In this document: one piece after another, positions 46,069 through 57,665 of the stretch
Position numbering within the stretch: position 1 is the stretch's first letter
Layout: each line of letters begins with the position of its first letter
NCBI GenBank assembly: GCA_903813345.2
Contig: CAIIXF020000003.1
Span: 14,212,931 to 14,276,930 of the forward strand
DNA: 64,000 bases
Direction: 5' to 3'
Source of the DNA: Owenia fusiformis
Taxonomy: Eukaryota; Annelida; Polychaeta; Sabellida; Oweniidae
Position numbers and translations under genes: made by a program
The notes under the pieces: generated by a model
Database searches by the model: none
What the model was told of the DNA's origin: nothing
What the model saw: only the letters and a program-made list of their open reading frames with translations

Positions 46069-46476
46069 ATCGTCGCATGAGAATAACTTTGTACTATCTC
46101 ACATTTTTACGGAACTGAGAAATCAAGGTTTGAAAGTTTAGAGGTCTGTATCTTACTTAGTATTGCTATGTGAAACTTGATTTTTTGTATGTCACCTGGT
46201 CTCACCCTAGAGATATCTTATATGAAATATCATACCTTGAAACAATTTACAAGATCCTTTTTTAAAACTATGGAAATGGAGTTGATACAATTTCCCACTG
46301 GAATAACAGCTTATTTCTAATTTCAAATTGTCATATCTGATATCAACTGTTTCAACCAATCAACTCTCTAAGAATTGGTCATGTGACTTGCAAAACTTGG
46401 AGTTATAACAATCTTATATTAAAACAAAGTATGCCAATATGCATGTTATTGTATCTAGAATGAAAAATAATGTTTT
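46069..46476. repeat. Left arm of a large inverted repeat (partner 54667-55003)
   Basis: CGTCGCATGAGAATAACTTTGTACTA matches the complement of the right arm's outer end. AACAGCTTATTTCTAATTTC through ATCAACTCTCTAAGAATTGG and CATGTTATTGTATCTAGAATGAAA matches its inner part closely. The middle is diverged. Confidence 0.85.
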
Positions 46477-47215
46477 GCTTCGTAAAAAAATCTTCAAAAA
46501 CCAAAGAATATTATCTAATAAAATAAAGAAAATTCAATTTATAAAACTTTAAAATCAATTTCTCAAATAAGTACAATTATTTCTTAATTTTGGAATCTCA
46601 GGACACCCTTCAAAAAGAATTTATTGCCTTTGAAACTAAGGCAGAAGTACAATGCATTGAAACCAATGATGCCAATAGGGTCCCCCACATATTTCCCTCG
46701 GTATAAACCCTGTAGCCTAAACCTCCCAGCACATTACAATGTAGCCCCTAAGGGCCTTAGCTGGTTATTATCAGGTTATTTTTGATAAAGACCGTTGTTT
46801 TTTTCACTGGGTATAGGAGAATAACATTGCAACTGGTCTGTAATTCCATTTTGACCAGCAGGTTTCAGATCCTTAGGGCCTAAGACATAACCAATTTTTA
46901 TTACATGCACACGGAAGAAATTTGAAAATAGAAAAATAATTTCTAATTCATTTTAGATTAATGAAAGTGATGAAACCTCGATTTAGGTAATCACATTTTG
47001 TTCATTGGGATGCAGCTATCATTATCCATTCATTTTCTGTTGTTTGCTACTCTGTGGAGTACAATTGGGAATTGAAGCAATTGTAGAAGTGGAGACTAAG
47101 AGTGGCTCTTTGTAAAGAAATTGAACCAATTTGTTACTTTTCCAAAATAAAATGTAGATGATCTAAAAACAATGATCCAAAAAATGCAAAAGAAAGGACA
47201 AATCTGAAAAACATA
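46477..47215. other. Intergenic, nothing recognised
   Basis: AT-rich, no repeat identified within the window. Confidence 0.4.
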
Positions 47216-47802
47216 CTACCGTATTCTCTGTAATTAGCGCCCAGGGCGTTTAGAAAATTGAAAATACATTATTTAGACCATTCTAATAAGCGCCCTTGTA
47301 TGAAAGAAATCAGAAATCCCGAGGAATTTCATGTATGGCAATTTTTCTTGACAAGAATGCATTTTCTTCAACATATTTTTATAATAATATGACAAGTGCT
47401 GTTATTGGAGAGAATACGGTAAAGATCGCTTAGACAATATTGACAGTGGTTGAATTTCCGGCACGCCCACTTTGTCATTATCGCCGATTACCTTCAATAT
47501 TTCCACTAGAGACTGCTGGATATCGATCTAAAGTTATACATTATTTCTAATTTGATGAGAGATCATCATTATTCGTGCAAAAGTCGTGTAAAAGTCGAGA
47601 AACATTAAAAAGAAACCAGAAAGTTCACGACCTTGACATGCGCAGAACATCTGCGCAGTAGCTTTTGAAATTTCTGAATGCCGATAAAGAACAATTCCTT
47701 CATTCATTATGGATTATTATGATTCCTCGATGTTTCTTGAACTTTGTGAAGCGGGGTGGGCGCTTATTAGAGAGTGGGCGGTAATTACAGAGAATACGGT
47801 AG
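47216..47802. mobile_element. 587-bp MITE, ends CTACCGTATTCTC
   Basis: CTACCGTATTCTCTGTAATTAGCGCCC at the left and GGGCGGTAATTACAGAGAATACGGTAG at the right are near-perfect inverted copies. A third copy of the motif (GAGAGAATACGGTA) lies inside at 47408-47421. No coding capacity. Confidence 0.85.
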
Positions 47803-48112
47803 TAATAAAATAACTTAAAAGATCCCAGATGTTCAGTGAAAAGCGCAAAGTAAATCATAGATGAAGAGAAAATAAGATAAGTGTTTTAAGGGACTATACT
47901 AACATAAAGATAACTCCTTATTGATATAGTGTATGGTCAGTAAAAGTTAAAGCTAGTTTAAATAGATTTAGCTTTTTTCCACAAACTATAAAACATCATT
48001 TTGAAAGAGATTTCATTAGCATACAGACAGTGATTGCCTTTGAGCAATGTAGTGCAAAATATGACAGTTACTATTTGTTTTGATTACTATATCTAGTATA
48101 TAACCTATTATT
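47803..48112. other. Intergenic, nothing recognised
   Basis: Short AT-rich spacer before the Helentron-like array. Confidence 0.4.
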
Positions 48113-50717
48113 AGACTCCAGATGAAAATCTGGAGTCTATTGCTTTTGCCAGTTTTCTTTATTATTAGACTCCAGATGAAAATCTGGAGTCTATTGCTTT
48201 TGCCAGTTTTCTTTTTATTATTATTCTTTCTTCCTCTTCCTCCTTCCCAGATTTCTCGCCAACTAGAAGAGCTTACTTTAAGCTGCTTACATGATTAACT
48301 AGGGAATGTATCTGGGATGATGGGAAATTAGGTCAAATTTTTATCTAGGTCAAAGGTCAAGAACTAGGTCAAATCCAGTACTTTGTCACTTTTTCCCATT
48401 ATCTCGGTCGTCCTTCAATATTTTTGATCCTGGTTTTTTTCATTGTGTTCCTCATAAAAAAGTAGAAAACCTAGGGTCGATTTAGTTTTTTGGTATCTCA
48501 AACCGATTTCGAGATATCAGTGTCCGAAAACGAGGTCCAAAAAGAATTTCACCGAATCCAATGTCCAGGATATCAGTCTTATAGGAAATTTTCTCTGGAT
48601 TTTGAATCTGAAAACCGAATTTCGATCAGACTTCCGGTTCAGAAGTTATGGCGTTTTGAAAATTCAAAAATCGCTAAATTTGGTGCCCCATGTTAATTCA
48701 ATGGGAAAAAATATGTTTTTGAAGTGTAAAATACGAGATATAGACTAAGCACAGCTAAACATAATGGAAGCCCATAAAAGAAAGGGAGCACAAGACCTTC
48801 TTTTCATAAAAATTTGGACACCAAAATGCCTAGGTCAAAATCTAGGTCAAATTCAAAGTTTTTCCTTATTTTTGCGATTCTGACACTACAGATTAATTAT
48901 ATTCTTCGAAAATTTGTATACATGTAGCCAAGAGTGTGCTAATAGCGTAAGCCTTTTGCCGTCAGAAAGTATTTTGACCCACTTTTGAGATATGGTGTCC
49001 GAAAAGTAGGTCAAAATAAAAAATTCTCCAAATTTTACATATGAGTTATGAATTAAGAGGAGAATTTTCTCAGGAATCCGAATCTGCAAACCAAATTTCG
49101 ATCCGACTTCCGGTTCCAAAGTTATGGCGTGTCCGAAAAGTAGGTCAAAATAAAAATTCGCCAAATTTAACGTATGAGTTATGAATAAGGGGTAGAATTT
49201 TGTCAGGAATCCGAATCTTTAAATCAAATTTCGATCTGACTTCCGGTTTGAAAGTTATGGCGTTTTGAAATTTCGAGAAAAATCGATCTGATGTTATCCT
49301 GATAGAAAGTCAAGGAAAAAAGATTTTTTTGAAGTGTAAAATACGAGATATAGATTGAGTACAGCTTAAGATAATGAATTCCTATAAAAGAAGGGGACCT
49401 CAAAAGCTACCTAGTTTCAATATTTGGACACCAAAATGCCTAGGTCAAAATCTAAGTCAAATTCATAGTTTTTCCTTATTTTTGCGATTCTGGCACTACA
49501 CTTTTAGGATTTGCTTCAAAATTTTGTATACAGGTAGCAAAGAGTGTGCTTATAGTGTAAGTCTTTTGCCGTCAGAGAGTATTTTGACCCACTTTTGAGA
49601 TATGGTGTCCGAAAAGTAGGTCAAAATAAAAAATTCTCCAAATTTAACATATGAGTTATGAATTAAGAGTAGAATTTTCTCAGGAATCCGAATCTGCAAA
49701 CCAAATTTCGATCCGACTTCCGGTTCCAAAGTTATGGCGTGTCCAAAAAGTAGGTCAAAATAAAAATTCGCCAAATTTAACGTATGAGTTATGAATTAGG
49801 GGTAGCATTTTGTCAGGAATCCGAATCTTTAAATCAAATTTCGATCCGACTTCCGGTTCGGAAATTATGGCGTTTTGAAATTTCGGAAAATCGATCTGAT
49901 GGTATCCTGATAGAAAGTCAAGGAAAAAAGATTTTTTTGAAGTGTAAAATACGAGATATAGATTGAGTACAGCTTAAGATAATGAATTCCTTTTAAAGAA
50001 GGGGACCTCAAAAGCTACCTAGTTTCAATATTTGGACACCAAAATGCCTAGGTCAAAATCTAGGTCAAATTCATAGTTTTTCCTTATTTTTGCGATTCTG
50101 GCACTACACTTTTAGGATTTGCTTCAACATTTTGTATACAGGTAGCAAAGCGTGTGCTAATAATGTTAACATTTTGCCGTCAATAAGTTTTTTGACCCAT
50201 TTTTGAGATATGGTGTCCGAAATGTAGGTCAAAATAAAAAGTTCTCCAATTTTAAAGTATGAGTTATGAATTAGGGGTAGAATTTCCTCGGGAATCCGGA
50301 TCTGAAATTAAAATTGCAATCCGACGCCCGGTTTAGATTCTACGCCATTTTGAAGTTTGAAATTCGCACTTGCCAGTATTCACGATGCAGATTGATCAAA
50401 TATACTTTCAAAAATTCCTGCATACCCTACTTTACCTCTCTACCTACTCAGCTACTTATTTGACTACTTACTCAATTACTTAATTAGTTATTACTTACTT
50501 AGCAACTTACTCAGCTACTAACTCAGGTACTTACTCAGCTACTTACTCAGCTACCTACTCAGCTTTTTACTCAGTTACTTACTCAGCTACTTACTCAACT
50601 ACTACTAAGGTACTTACTCAGCTAATTACTCAGTTACTTACTCAGCTCTTTACTGATATATCTAGGTCAAATAAATCTGGAGTCTTAAATTGAACTTGTT
50701 CAATTTCACAAATCTAG
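48113..50717 (+). mobile_element. Helentron/HINE-like element, copy 1 (with a duplicated 5' head)
   Basis: The 5' head is a hairpin: AGACTCCAGAT, loop GAAA, ATCTGGAGTCT (48113-48138). It is repeated at 48168, so the first head is a stub. The 3' end has ATCTGGAGTCT (50675-50685) as an inverted partner of the head, then hairpin ATTGAAC-TT-GTTCAAT, a 9-base spacer and CTAG (50714-50717). This is the terminal layout of Helitron-like elements. Inside are diverged direct repeats of about 600 bp (each with TTGGACACCAAAATGCCTAG) and a TACTTACTCAGC minisatellite (about 50447-50655). No Rep/helicase is present, so it is non-autonomous. Family placement is inference. Confidence 0.7.
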
Positions 50718-52190
50718 TTATTAGACTCCAGATGAAATCTGGAGTCTATTGTTTTCGTCAGTTTTCTTATTCTTCTTCTTCTTCTTATTATTATTCTAAC
50801 CCAGTTTTCTCAATGACCATTAGGCTTTCAGTAAAGTCAGTCATTTGGTCAATTTAGGTTCAGAATCTAGTTCCTCGGAAATTGGGTCAAATTTTTATCT
50901 AGGTCAAAGGTCAAGAACTAGGTCAAATCCAGTACTTTGCCACTTTTTTCGATTTTCTCGGTCGTCCTTCAATATTTTCGATCCGGGTTTTTTTCATTGT
51001 GTTCCTTATAAAAAAGTAGGAAACCTAGGGTCGATTTAGTTTTTTAATATCTCAAACCGATTTCGAGATATCAGTGTCCGCAAACAAGGTCCAAAAAAAA
51101 GTTCTCCGAATCAAATGTCCAGGATATTAGTCATATAGGAAATTTTCTCAGGATTCCGAATCTGAAAACCAAATTTAGATCGGACTACCGGTTCAGAAGT
51201 TATGGCGTTTTGAAAGCTCAAAAATCGCTAAATTTGGTGCCCATGTTAAGTCAATGGGAAAAAGGATTTTTTTGAAGTAAAAAATATGAAATATAGACTG
51301 AGTTTAGCTAAATATAATGAAAGCTTTTAAAAGAATGGGACCTCAAAAGCCATCTAGCTTCAAAATTTGGACACCAAAATGCCTAGGTCAAAATCTAGGT
51401 CAAATTCAAAGTTTTTCCTTATTTTTGCGATTCTGACACTACAGATTAATTATATTCTTCGAAATTTTGTATACATGTAGCCAAGAGTACGCTAATAGTG
51501 TTAGCCTTTTGCCGTCAGAAAGTATTTTGACCCACTTTTGAGATATGGTGTCCGAAAAGTAGGTCAAAATAAAAAGTTCTCCAAATTTAACGTTTGAGTT
51601 ATGAATTAAGAATAAAATTTTCTCAGAAATCCGAATCTGCAAACTAAATTTCAATCCGACTTCTGGTTCCGAAGTTATGGCGTGTCCGAAAAGTGGGTCA
51701 AAATAAAAATTCGCTAAATTTAATGTTTGAGTTATGAGTTAGAGGTAGAATTTTGTCAGGATTCCGAATCTGCAAATCAAATTTCGATCCGACTTCCGGT
51801 TCGGAAGTTATGGCGTTTTGAAATTTCAAGAAAAATCGATCTGATGGTATCCTGATAGAAAGTCAAGAATAGAGAAGAAAATATTGAAAATACATCCATC
51901 CTTCCTTTCTGATCCTATCCTATCCTTCCTATCTACCCTTGCTTCGTATCCTCTCCTTCCTATTCTATCCCTTCTTCCTATTCTATTCTATCCTTCTTTC
52001 CTATTCTATCCTATCGTTCCTTCCTATTCTATCCTATCCTTCCTTTTTTATCCATCCATCCATCCATCCATCCTTCTTTTTCTTAAGGACTTAGCTTATT
52101 TTGGATGACTTGGTTTATTCTGGATGACTCGGCTAAAAAAAGTCTAGATCTGGAGTCTGAAATTGAACTCGTTCAATTTCCAAAATCTAG
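50718..52190 (+). mobile_element. Helentron/HINE-like element, copy 2
   Basis: It starts exactly after the CTAG of copy 1 with TTATTAGACTCCAGATGAAA and ends with ATTGAAC-TC-GTTCAAT, then CTAG at 52187-52190. The internal repeat unit is shared with copies 1 and 3, but the microsatellite is different: (C)CTATCCTTCC words and (ATCC)n at about 51895-52075. Head-to-tail abutment is typical of Helentron-associated repeats (HINE/DINE). Confidence 0.7.
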
Positions 52191-54245
52191 TTATTCTTCC
52201 TCTTCCTCCTTCCCAGATTTCTCACCAACTAGAAGAGCTTACTTTAAGCTGCTTACATGATTAACTAGGGAATGTATCTGGCTTTCTGGGAAATTAGGTC
52301 AAATTTTTATCTAGGTCAAAGGTCAAGAACTAGGTCAAATCCAGTACTTTGTCACTTTTTCCCATTATCTCGGTCGTCCTCCAATATTTTTTATCCTGGT
52401 TTTTTTCATTGTGTTCCTCATAAAAAAGTAGAAAACCTAGGGTCGATTTAGTTTTTTGGTATCTCAAACCGATTTCGAGATATCAGTGTCCGAAAACGAG
52501 GTCCAAAAAAAATTTCACCGAATCCAATGTCCAGGATATTAGTCTTATGGGAAATTTTCTCAGGATTCCGAATCTGAAAACCAAATTTCGATCTGACTTC
52601 CGGTTTAGAAGTTATGGCGTTTTGAAAATTCAAAAATCGCTAAATTTGGTGCCCCATGTTAATTCAATGGGAAAAAATATTTTTTTGAAGTGAAAAATAC
52701 GAGATATAAACTAAGCACAGCTAAACATAATGGAAGCCCATAAAAGAAAGGGACCACAAGACCTTCTTTTCATAAAAATTTGGACACCAAAATGCCTAGG
52801 TCAAAATCTAGGTCAAATTCAAAGTTTTTCCTTATTTTTGCGATTCTGACACTACAGATTAATTATATTCTTCGAAAATTTGTGTACATGTAGCCAAGAG
52901 TGTGCTAATAGTGTTAGCCTTTTGCCGTCAGGAAGTATTTTGACCCACTTTTGAGATATGGTGTCCGAAAAGTAGGTCAAACTAAAAAGTTCTCCAAATT
53001 TAACGTATGAGTTATGAATTAAGGGTAGAATTTTCTCAGGAATCCAAATCTGCAAACCAAATTTCAATCCGGCTTTTGGTTTGGAATTTATGTCGTTTTG
53101 ATAGCTCAAAAATCGCTAAATTTGGTGCCCCATGTTATGGCAATGGGAAAAAAGATTTTTTTGAAGTGTAAAATACAAGATATAGACTGAGTACAGCTTA
53201 ATTTAATGAAAGCCTATTAAAGAAGGGGACCTCGAAGGCTACTTAGCTCCAAAATTTGGACACCAAAATGCCTAGGTCAAAATCTAGGTCAAATTTATAG
53301 TTTTCCCTTATTTTTGCGATTCTGACACTATATTTAAATGATTTGCTTTAAAATTTTGTATACAGGTAGCAAAGAGTATGCTAATAGTGTTAGCGTTTTG
53401 CCGTCAGAAAGTATTTTGACCCACTTTTGAGACATGGTGTCCAAAAAGTAGGCCAAAGTAAAAAGTTTTCCAAAATTAACGTATGAGTTATGAATTAAGG
53501 GTAGAATTTTCTCAGAAATCTAGATCTGCAAACCAAATTTCGATCCGACTACTTGTTCTGAAGTTATGGCGTTTTGAGATCTCAAAAATCGCTAAATTTG
53601 GTGCCCCATGTTAAATCATTGGGACCGAATAATTTTTTGAAGTGTAAAAATACGAGATATAGAATGAGTACAGCTAAACATAATGAAAGCCCATAGAAGA
53701 AGGGGACCTCAAAAGCTACTTTCCTTCAAAGTTTGGACACCAAAATACCTAGTTTAAAAAATCTAGGTCAAATTCATAGTTTTTTCTTATTTTGCGATTC
53801 TGACACTACACTTCAATGATATTCTCCGAAATTTTGTATACTTGTAGCAAAAATTGCAATCCGACCCCAGGTTTAGATTCTACGCCATTTTGAAGTTTGA
53901 AATTCGCACTTGCCAGTATTCACGATGCAGATTGATCAAATATACTTTCAAAAATTCCTGCATACCCTACTTTACCTCTCTACCTACTCAGCTACTTATT
54001 TGACTACTTACTCAATTACTTAATTAGTTATTACTTACTTAGCAACTTACTCAGCTACTAACTCAGGTACTTACTCAGCTACCTACTCAGCTTTTTACTC
54101 AGTTACTTACTCAGCTACTTACTCAACTACTACTAAGGTACTTACTCAGCTAATTACTCAGTTACTTACTCAGCTCTTTACTGATCTATCTAGGTAAAAT
54201 AAATCTGGAGTCTTAAATTGAACTTGTTCAATTTCACAAATCTAG
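52191..54245 (+). mobile_element. Helentron/HINE-like element, copy 3 (lacks the 5' hairpin)
   Basis: It begins at the CTAG of copy 2 but lacks the AGACTCCAGAT head, starting instead with TTATTCTTCCTCTTCCTCCT. Its last 380 bases are nearly the same as the end of copy 1, including the TACTTACTCAGC minisatellite (about 53985-54185), the 3' hairpin (54217-54232) and CTAG at 54242-54245. So copies 1 and 3 share a recent source. Confidence 0.7.
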
Positions 54246-54666
54246 TTATGTACTGTATTTGAAGAAACAAATAAGTAGTCTTTCATTTTCAACATTTAAT
54301 GATGACAGCTTCGTATATGCATTTCTATTGCATTTGGCCATTCAAACCCCTATAAGACCTGGTAGCAAGGAAGATAAAGGGTACTTTTGACTGCTCACAT
54401 GATCTAATTAACTGGTCATTTGTACTTTTCATCTTCCCTGGTAGCAAGGATTTAGGTTTTCGAGGAAATTAGTAATTCTATTTCATATCATGTGGCCATG
54501 AATAATCCAATGAGCATCCATAATACAAAGAGTAATTGAGGGCATATAATTTGAATATGCATGGGATTACACATACTGTATCATTTTATTTTTTTGATCT
54601 ACTTGTAATAGTTCTTAAACTAAAACATGAAAGGACAGGCATGCAAACTGGCATGGTATTGTGTTA
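54246..54666. other. Intergenic spacer
   Basis: CTGGTAGCAAGGA occurs twice (about 54359 and 54439). No gene recognised. Confidence 0.4.
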
Positions 54667-55003
54667 CAAAACATTATTTCATTCTAGATACAATAACATG
54701 CATATTGGCATACTTCGTTTTAATATAAGATTGTTATAACTCCAAGTTTTGCAAGTCACATGACCAATTCTTAGAGAGTTGATTGGTTGAAACAGTTGAT
54801 ATCAGATATGACAATTTGAAATTAGAAATAAGCTGTTTGTCTGGAGATGGTACAATTTCACACTGAATTCTAGCTTAATGAGAGGGAATTGAGATGGGGC
54901 ATGTATCTGAGATGAAAGCCTGTGTTTCAAATAGTAAAATTCCATGTCTATCTCAATTTTTTTGAAAATGGCAGTTAGTACAAAGTTATTCTCACGCGAC
55001 GGT
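54667..55003. repeat. Right arm of the large inverted repeat
   Basis: Complement of 46069-46476 at both ends, with a diverged middle; shorter than the left arm. The pair brackets a 48-54 kb array and about 8.9 kb in total. Confidence 0.85.
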
Positions 55004-55197
55004 ATGACTTATTGATTTTGTTTTTTATGATTGTAAATTGTAAATAAATCATCATTTATGATCAAATAAAACATTATGCCATTATCAATACAAACAAACT
55101 AGTCTTGTTTTTCAGTACTCGCAACAAACTTAAGTCTATCTGTGTACTTAAATTTTAGACAAAGTATAGGGTGATTTAATGGTTTATTCTTGTTAAG

Positions 55198-55335
55198 GTT
55201 GGCTGGGATTCTCTAAAGTGTATTGGTCCATCATACTACAACAAATTACCAAATAAAATTAAGGAATGTGTCAATATTAATTCATTTAAGGCAGCTCTCA
55301 AAAACACATCATTTCAAATTATTAGATATAGTTAG
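55198..55335 (+). pseudogene. C-terminal end of a LINE reverse-transcriptase protein
   Basis: The frame reads GPSYYNKLPNKIKECVNINS then FKAALKN and ends TAG at 55333-55335. The pattern W-x-L/Y-N-x-L-P-x-x-I-K-x-C-x-x-x-x-S-F-K is the usual C-terminus of CR1/Jockey-group non-LTR retrotransposon polyproteins. Everything upstream is missing (5' truncation). A 3' UTR follows to an A-tail at 56037. Confidence 0.75.
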
Positions 55336-56037
55336 TTATTTTCTATGATTACTCTGCAGTCCTTTCACTCTTACTTCTTATGTTCCAACACTTCAGCTAT
55401 AAATTATTATTCTCTTATATGACCTTTATCTTTTATACAAAACACAATATACGCTCCGCGTCACATTGTTATACTGGAGAGGTTAAGCTTTGCATATATA
55501 ATCGAAACTGAACCTGTACGTATCACTCGACCATATACAAATTCATGTAGCCTTCTCATATAAATAGCCGTTCAAATCCAGTGTTTGTTTAGACTACACC
55601 ATAGCGTGTAATGATTCTATAGTATGTCATTGATGCGGTTTTATAGCTGGTTTTCTAATACATATTTTAAACGAGCTCGTTTCGTAAGATTTTTGGCGCT
55701 AAATCATGCATGACATACATCATCGTGTTCAGCAAGAATTCAACTGTACATCGAAATCAAAATTTACAGCATAGTGTTCAATAGACACGAGTAAAATGGT
55801 TCCCGTTGACCCAACGTCAAATTTTAAATCTCCCGTTCTAAACCCGAAACTCTGAAGCTGAAAGAGTATCTGAAGTAGACTAAGCGCGCATAAAACTATG
55901 AGCGCTCGATACATTCCTTTGTTAATTTTTGTACTTTGCGTTCACGGTTACGTTGTGAAAAACATCGTTAGCTTAACCTCTCCAATATGTATGTATATAA
56001 ACTGAATGGAACAATAAACTTAAACTTAAAAAAAAAA
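55336..56037 (+). mobile_element. LINE 3' UTR and poly-A, interrupted by a foldback element
   Basis: AATAAA at 56013-56018 is followed by an A run at 56028-56037. The UTR is split by a later element at about 55475-55984. Confidence 0.6.
55475..55984. mobile_element. 510-bp TIR element, ends TGGAGAGGTTAAGC
   Basis: TGGAGAGGTTAAGC at the left pairs with GCTTAACCTCTCCA at the right; the match may extend outward through ATA. No coding potential. Inserted in the 3' UTR of the LINE fragment. Confidence 0.75.
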
Positions 56038-56340
56038 TGAAACCATGTGATAACTGAAAAATATTAAAATTGTTCCTAATTAGTCTTTGGAAACTTCAAA
56101 AACCTCTAATTATTGGTATTCATAACATGGCACGTTGAAGCCTGTTAAATCCAGGGTGATGATGGTATAAGGGCCAACTTCATTCGACCACAAACAAATG
56201 AGAACCATTTTAATCTGTCAATTTTGATTACCTGTTCTTGAAATGTGTAATTAGTTAAAACTACATTCTACTACCCCCTCCCCGTCCAAATGAATCATTG
56301 TATTGCTTTATTGTGAATGCGTGACGTATTTGTATGTATT
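56038..56340. other. Intergenic, nothing recognised
   Basis: Short spacer; no feature recognised. Confidence 0.4.
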
Positions 56341-56686
56341 TCATACTTGAGTGGGTTTGGGGAAGATATCCCCCGGATTATATATCATATCTGAGGAGCG
56401 GGCAGGATATATTGTATATGTCCCGCTCTAGGCCAAATGCGGGCAGATACAATATATCCATCCCGCTCACGGGAATTTTTTCAAAAGTTTAAAAAAAATT
56501 AAAAATTTAAATTTCAGAAGTTTAAAATTTTTCAAAACGTTTAAATGTTACAATTCTATTGTATTGAGCTGGAGGAATATTATGAAAATGTTAAATATAA
56601 ATTGTGCTTATTACAGTATAGGCCTATCTTGTCATTTGAAAAAAGATGGTAAAGGTTATATCTACCCCAAACCCACTCAAGTATGA
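56341..56686. mobile_element. 346-bp MITE, ends TCATACTTGAGTGGGTTTGG
   Basis: TCATACTTGAGTGGGTTTGGGG pairs with CCCCAAACCCACTCAAGTATGA. Inside, CGGGCAGGATATATTGTATATG and CAGATACAATATATCCATCCCG form a second hairpin (about 56400-56466). Confidence 0.85.
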
Positions 56687-56695
56687 GATACACCA

Positions 56696-56836
56696 GTTAT
56701 GTACGGTTGGTTTTGGATATAGGGTATATCCCTCGGGAAATATTTATATCTCCCCTTGGTCCCTTCAGTCCCTCGGGGAGATATAAACATATCCCCCAGG
56801 ATATACCCTATATCCAAAACCTTCCAGTACATAACC
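56696..56836. repeat. 141-bp hairpin element
   Basis: GTTTTGGATATAGGGTATAT pairs with ATATACCCTATATCCAAAAC, bounded by GTTATGTAC and GTACATAAC. Directly follows the 346-bp MITE. Confidence 0.85.
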
Positions 56837-57057
56837 CTTATATATTTGATACCTGGGATTGTTTATCTAACACAGACAAGAACATAATTGTGGTTTGTCA
56901 TCAAAAATATTGAACAAATATTTCACTCTATTGAGGTGAATACCTGTACATCTTTCACAAGTGATATTCCACGAAGATTCTGCAATCACATAAAAATAAC
57001 AAAATTAGAACACGACTAACGTCTTAAAAGAGCCACCAGTCCCAGTTCTAGATGTTA

Positions 57058-57173
57058 GGGAGTTTAAGCTTGCAATGTTTTTCACAACCTAAACGTGAAC
57101 GGAAAATATTTAAGCGATGCATTTGTATGGGCGATTGGTCATTTTTCGATTTTATATGCCAGCTTAAACTCCC
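57058..57173. mobile_element. 116-bp MITE with TA duplication
   Basis: GGGAGTTTAAGCTTGC pairs with GCCAGCTTAAACTCCC, with TA at 57056 and 57174. Confidence 0.8.
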
Positions 57174-57393
57174 TATTATTAGTATAGTATAGAACATTCC
57201 TAAACGCTCCAAATAAATCTGACCATCTGCAAATGTGCAGACAAGAAAAATAAGACTCCGATATAGCACTATTATGATATGACCATATCTTAACTACAAC
57301 AAAATAATAACAAATAATATGAATAATACAATGTAAAAAATATGTTCAATTCTTTATACAAATATTCCAATTCTCGATAGAATGGCACAGATA

Positions 57394-57483
57394 TAGCCTT
57401 GCCCAAGTCAGTCTCTTTTACTTGTCTGTATATAAATTGAAAATCAAGATAAATAAAAAATAATACAGACTTGGGCAATGCTA
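57394..57483. mobile_element. 90-bp relative of the 823-bp element
   Basis: TAGCCTTGCCCAAGTCAGTC pairs with GACTTGGGCAATGCTA. Flanking 9-mers GCACAGATA and TCATAGATA match at 7 of 9 positions, consistent with an aged 9-bp duplication. Confidence 0.75.
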
Positions 57484-57665
57484 TCATAGATAGTATGATG
57501 GTGTATAGTACCGTACTGTTCCTTTCTGTCTATCTTGATGTTTCAGTAACTTAGAGGTAAGTCTTATGACTTGGACACTGTTGGAGGTATCAATTCCCAG
57601 CATTAATTTGACAACGTGCTCACTGCACATGGTGCAGATAATGTTCACGCGTACGTATTAAATTG

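Noticed and set aside
48886-53109. Recurrent - strand frame beginning MANFYFDLLFGHAITLEPEV in the 48-53 kb array
   Set aside because: Repeats because the DNA repeats; copies are interrupted and frame-shifted, with no known domain.
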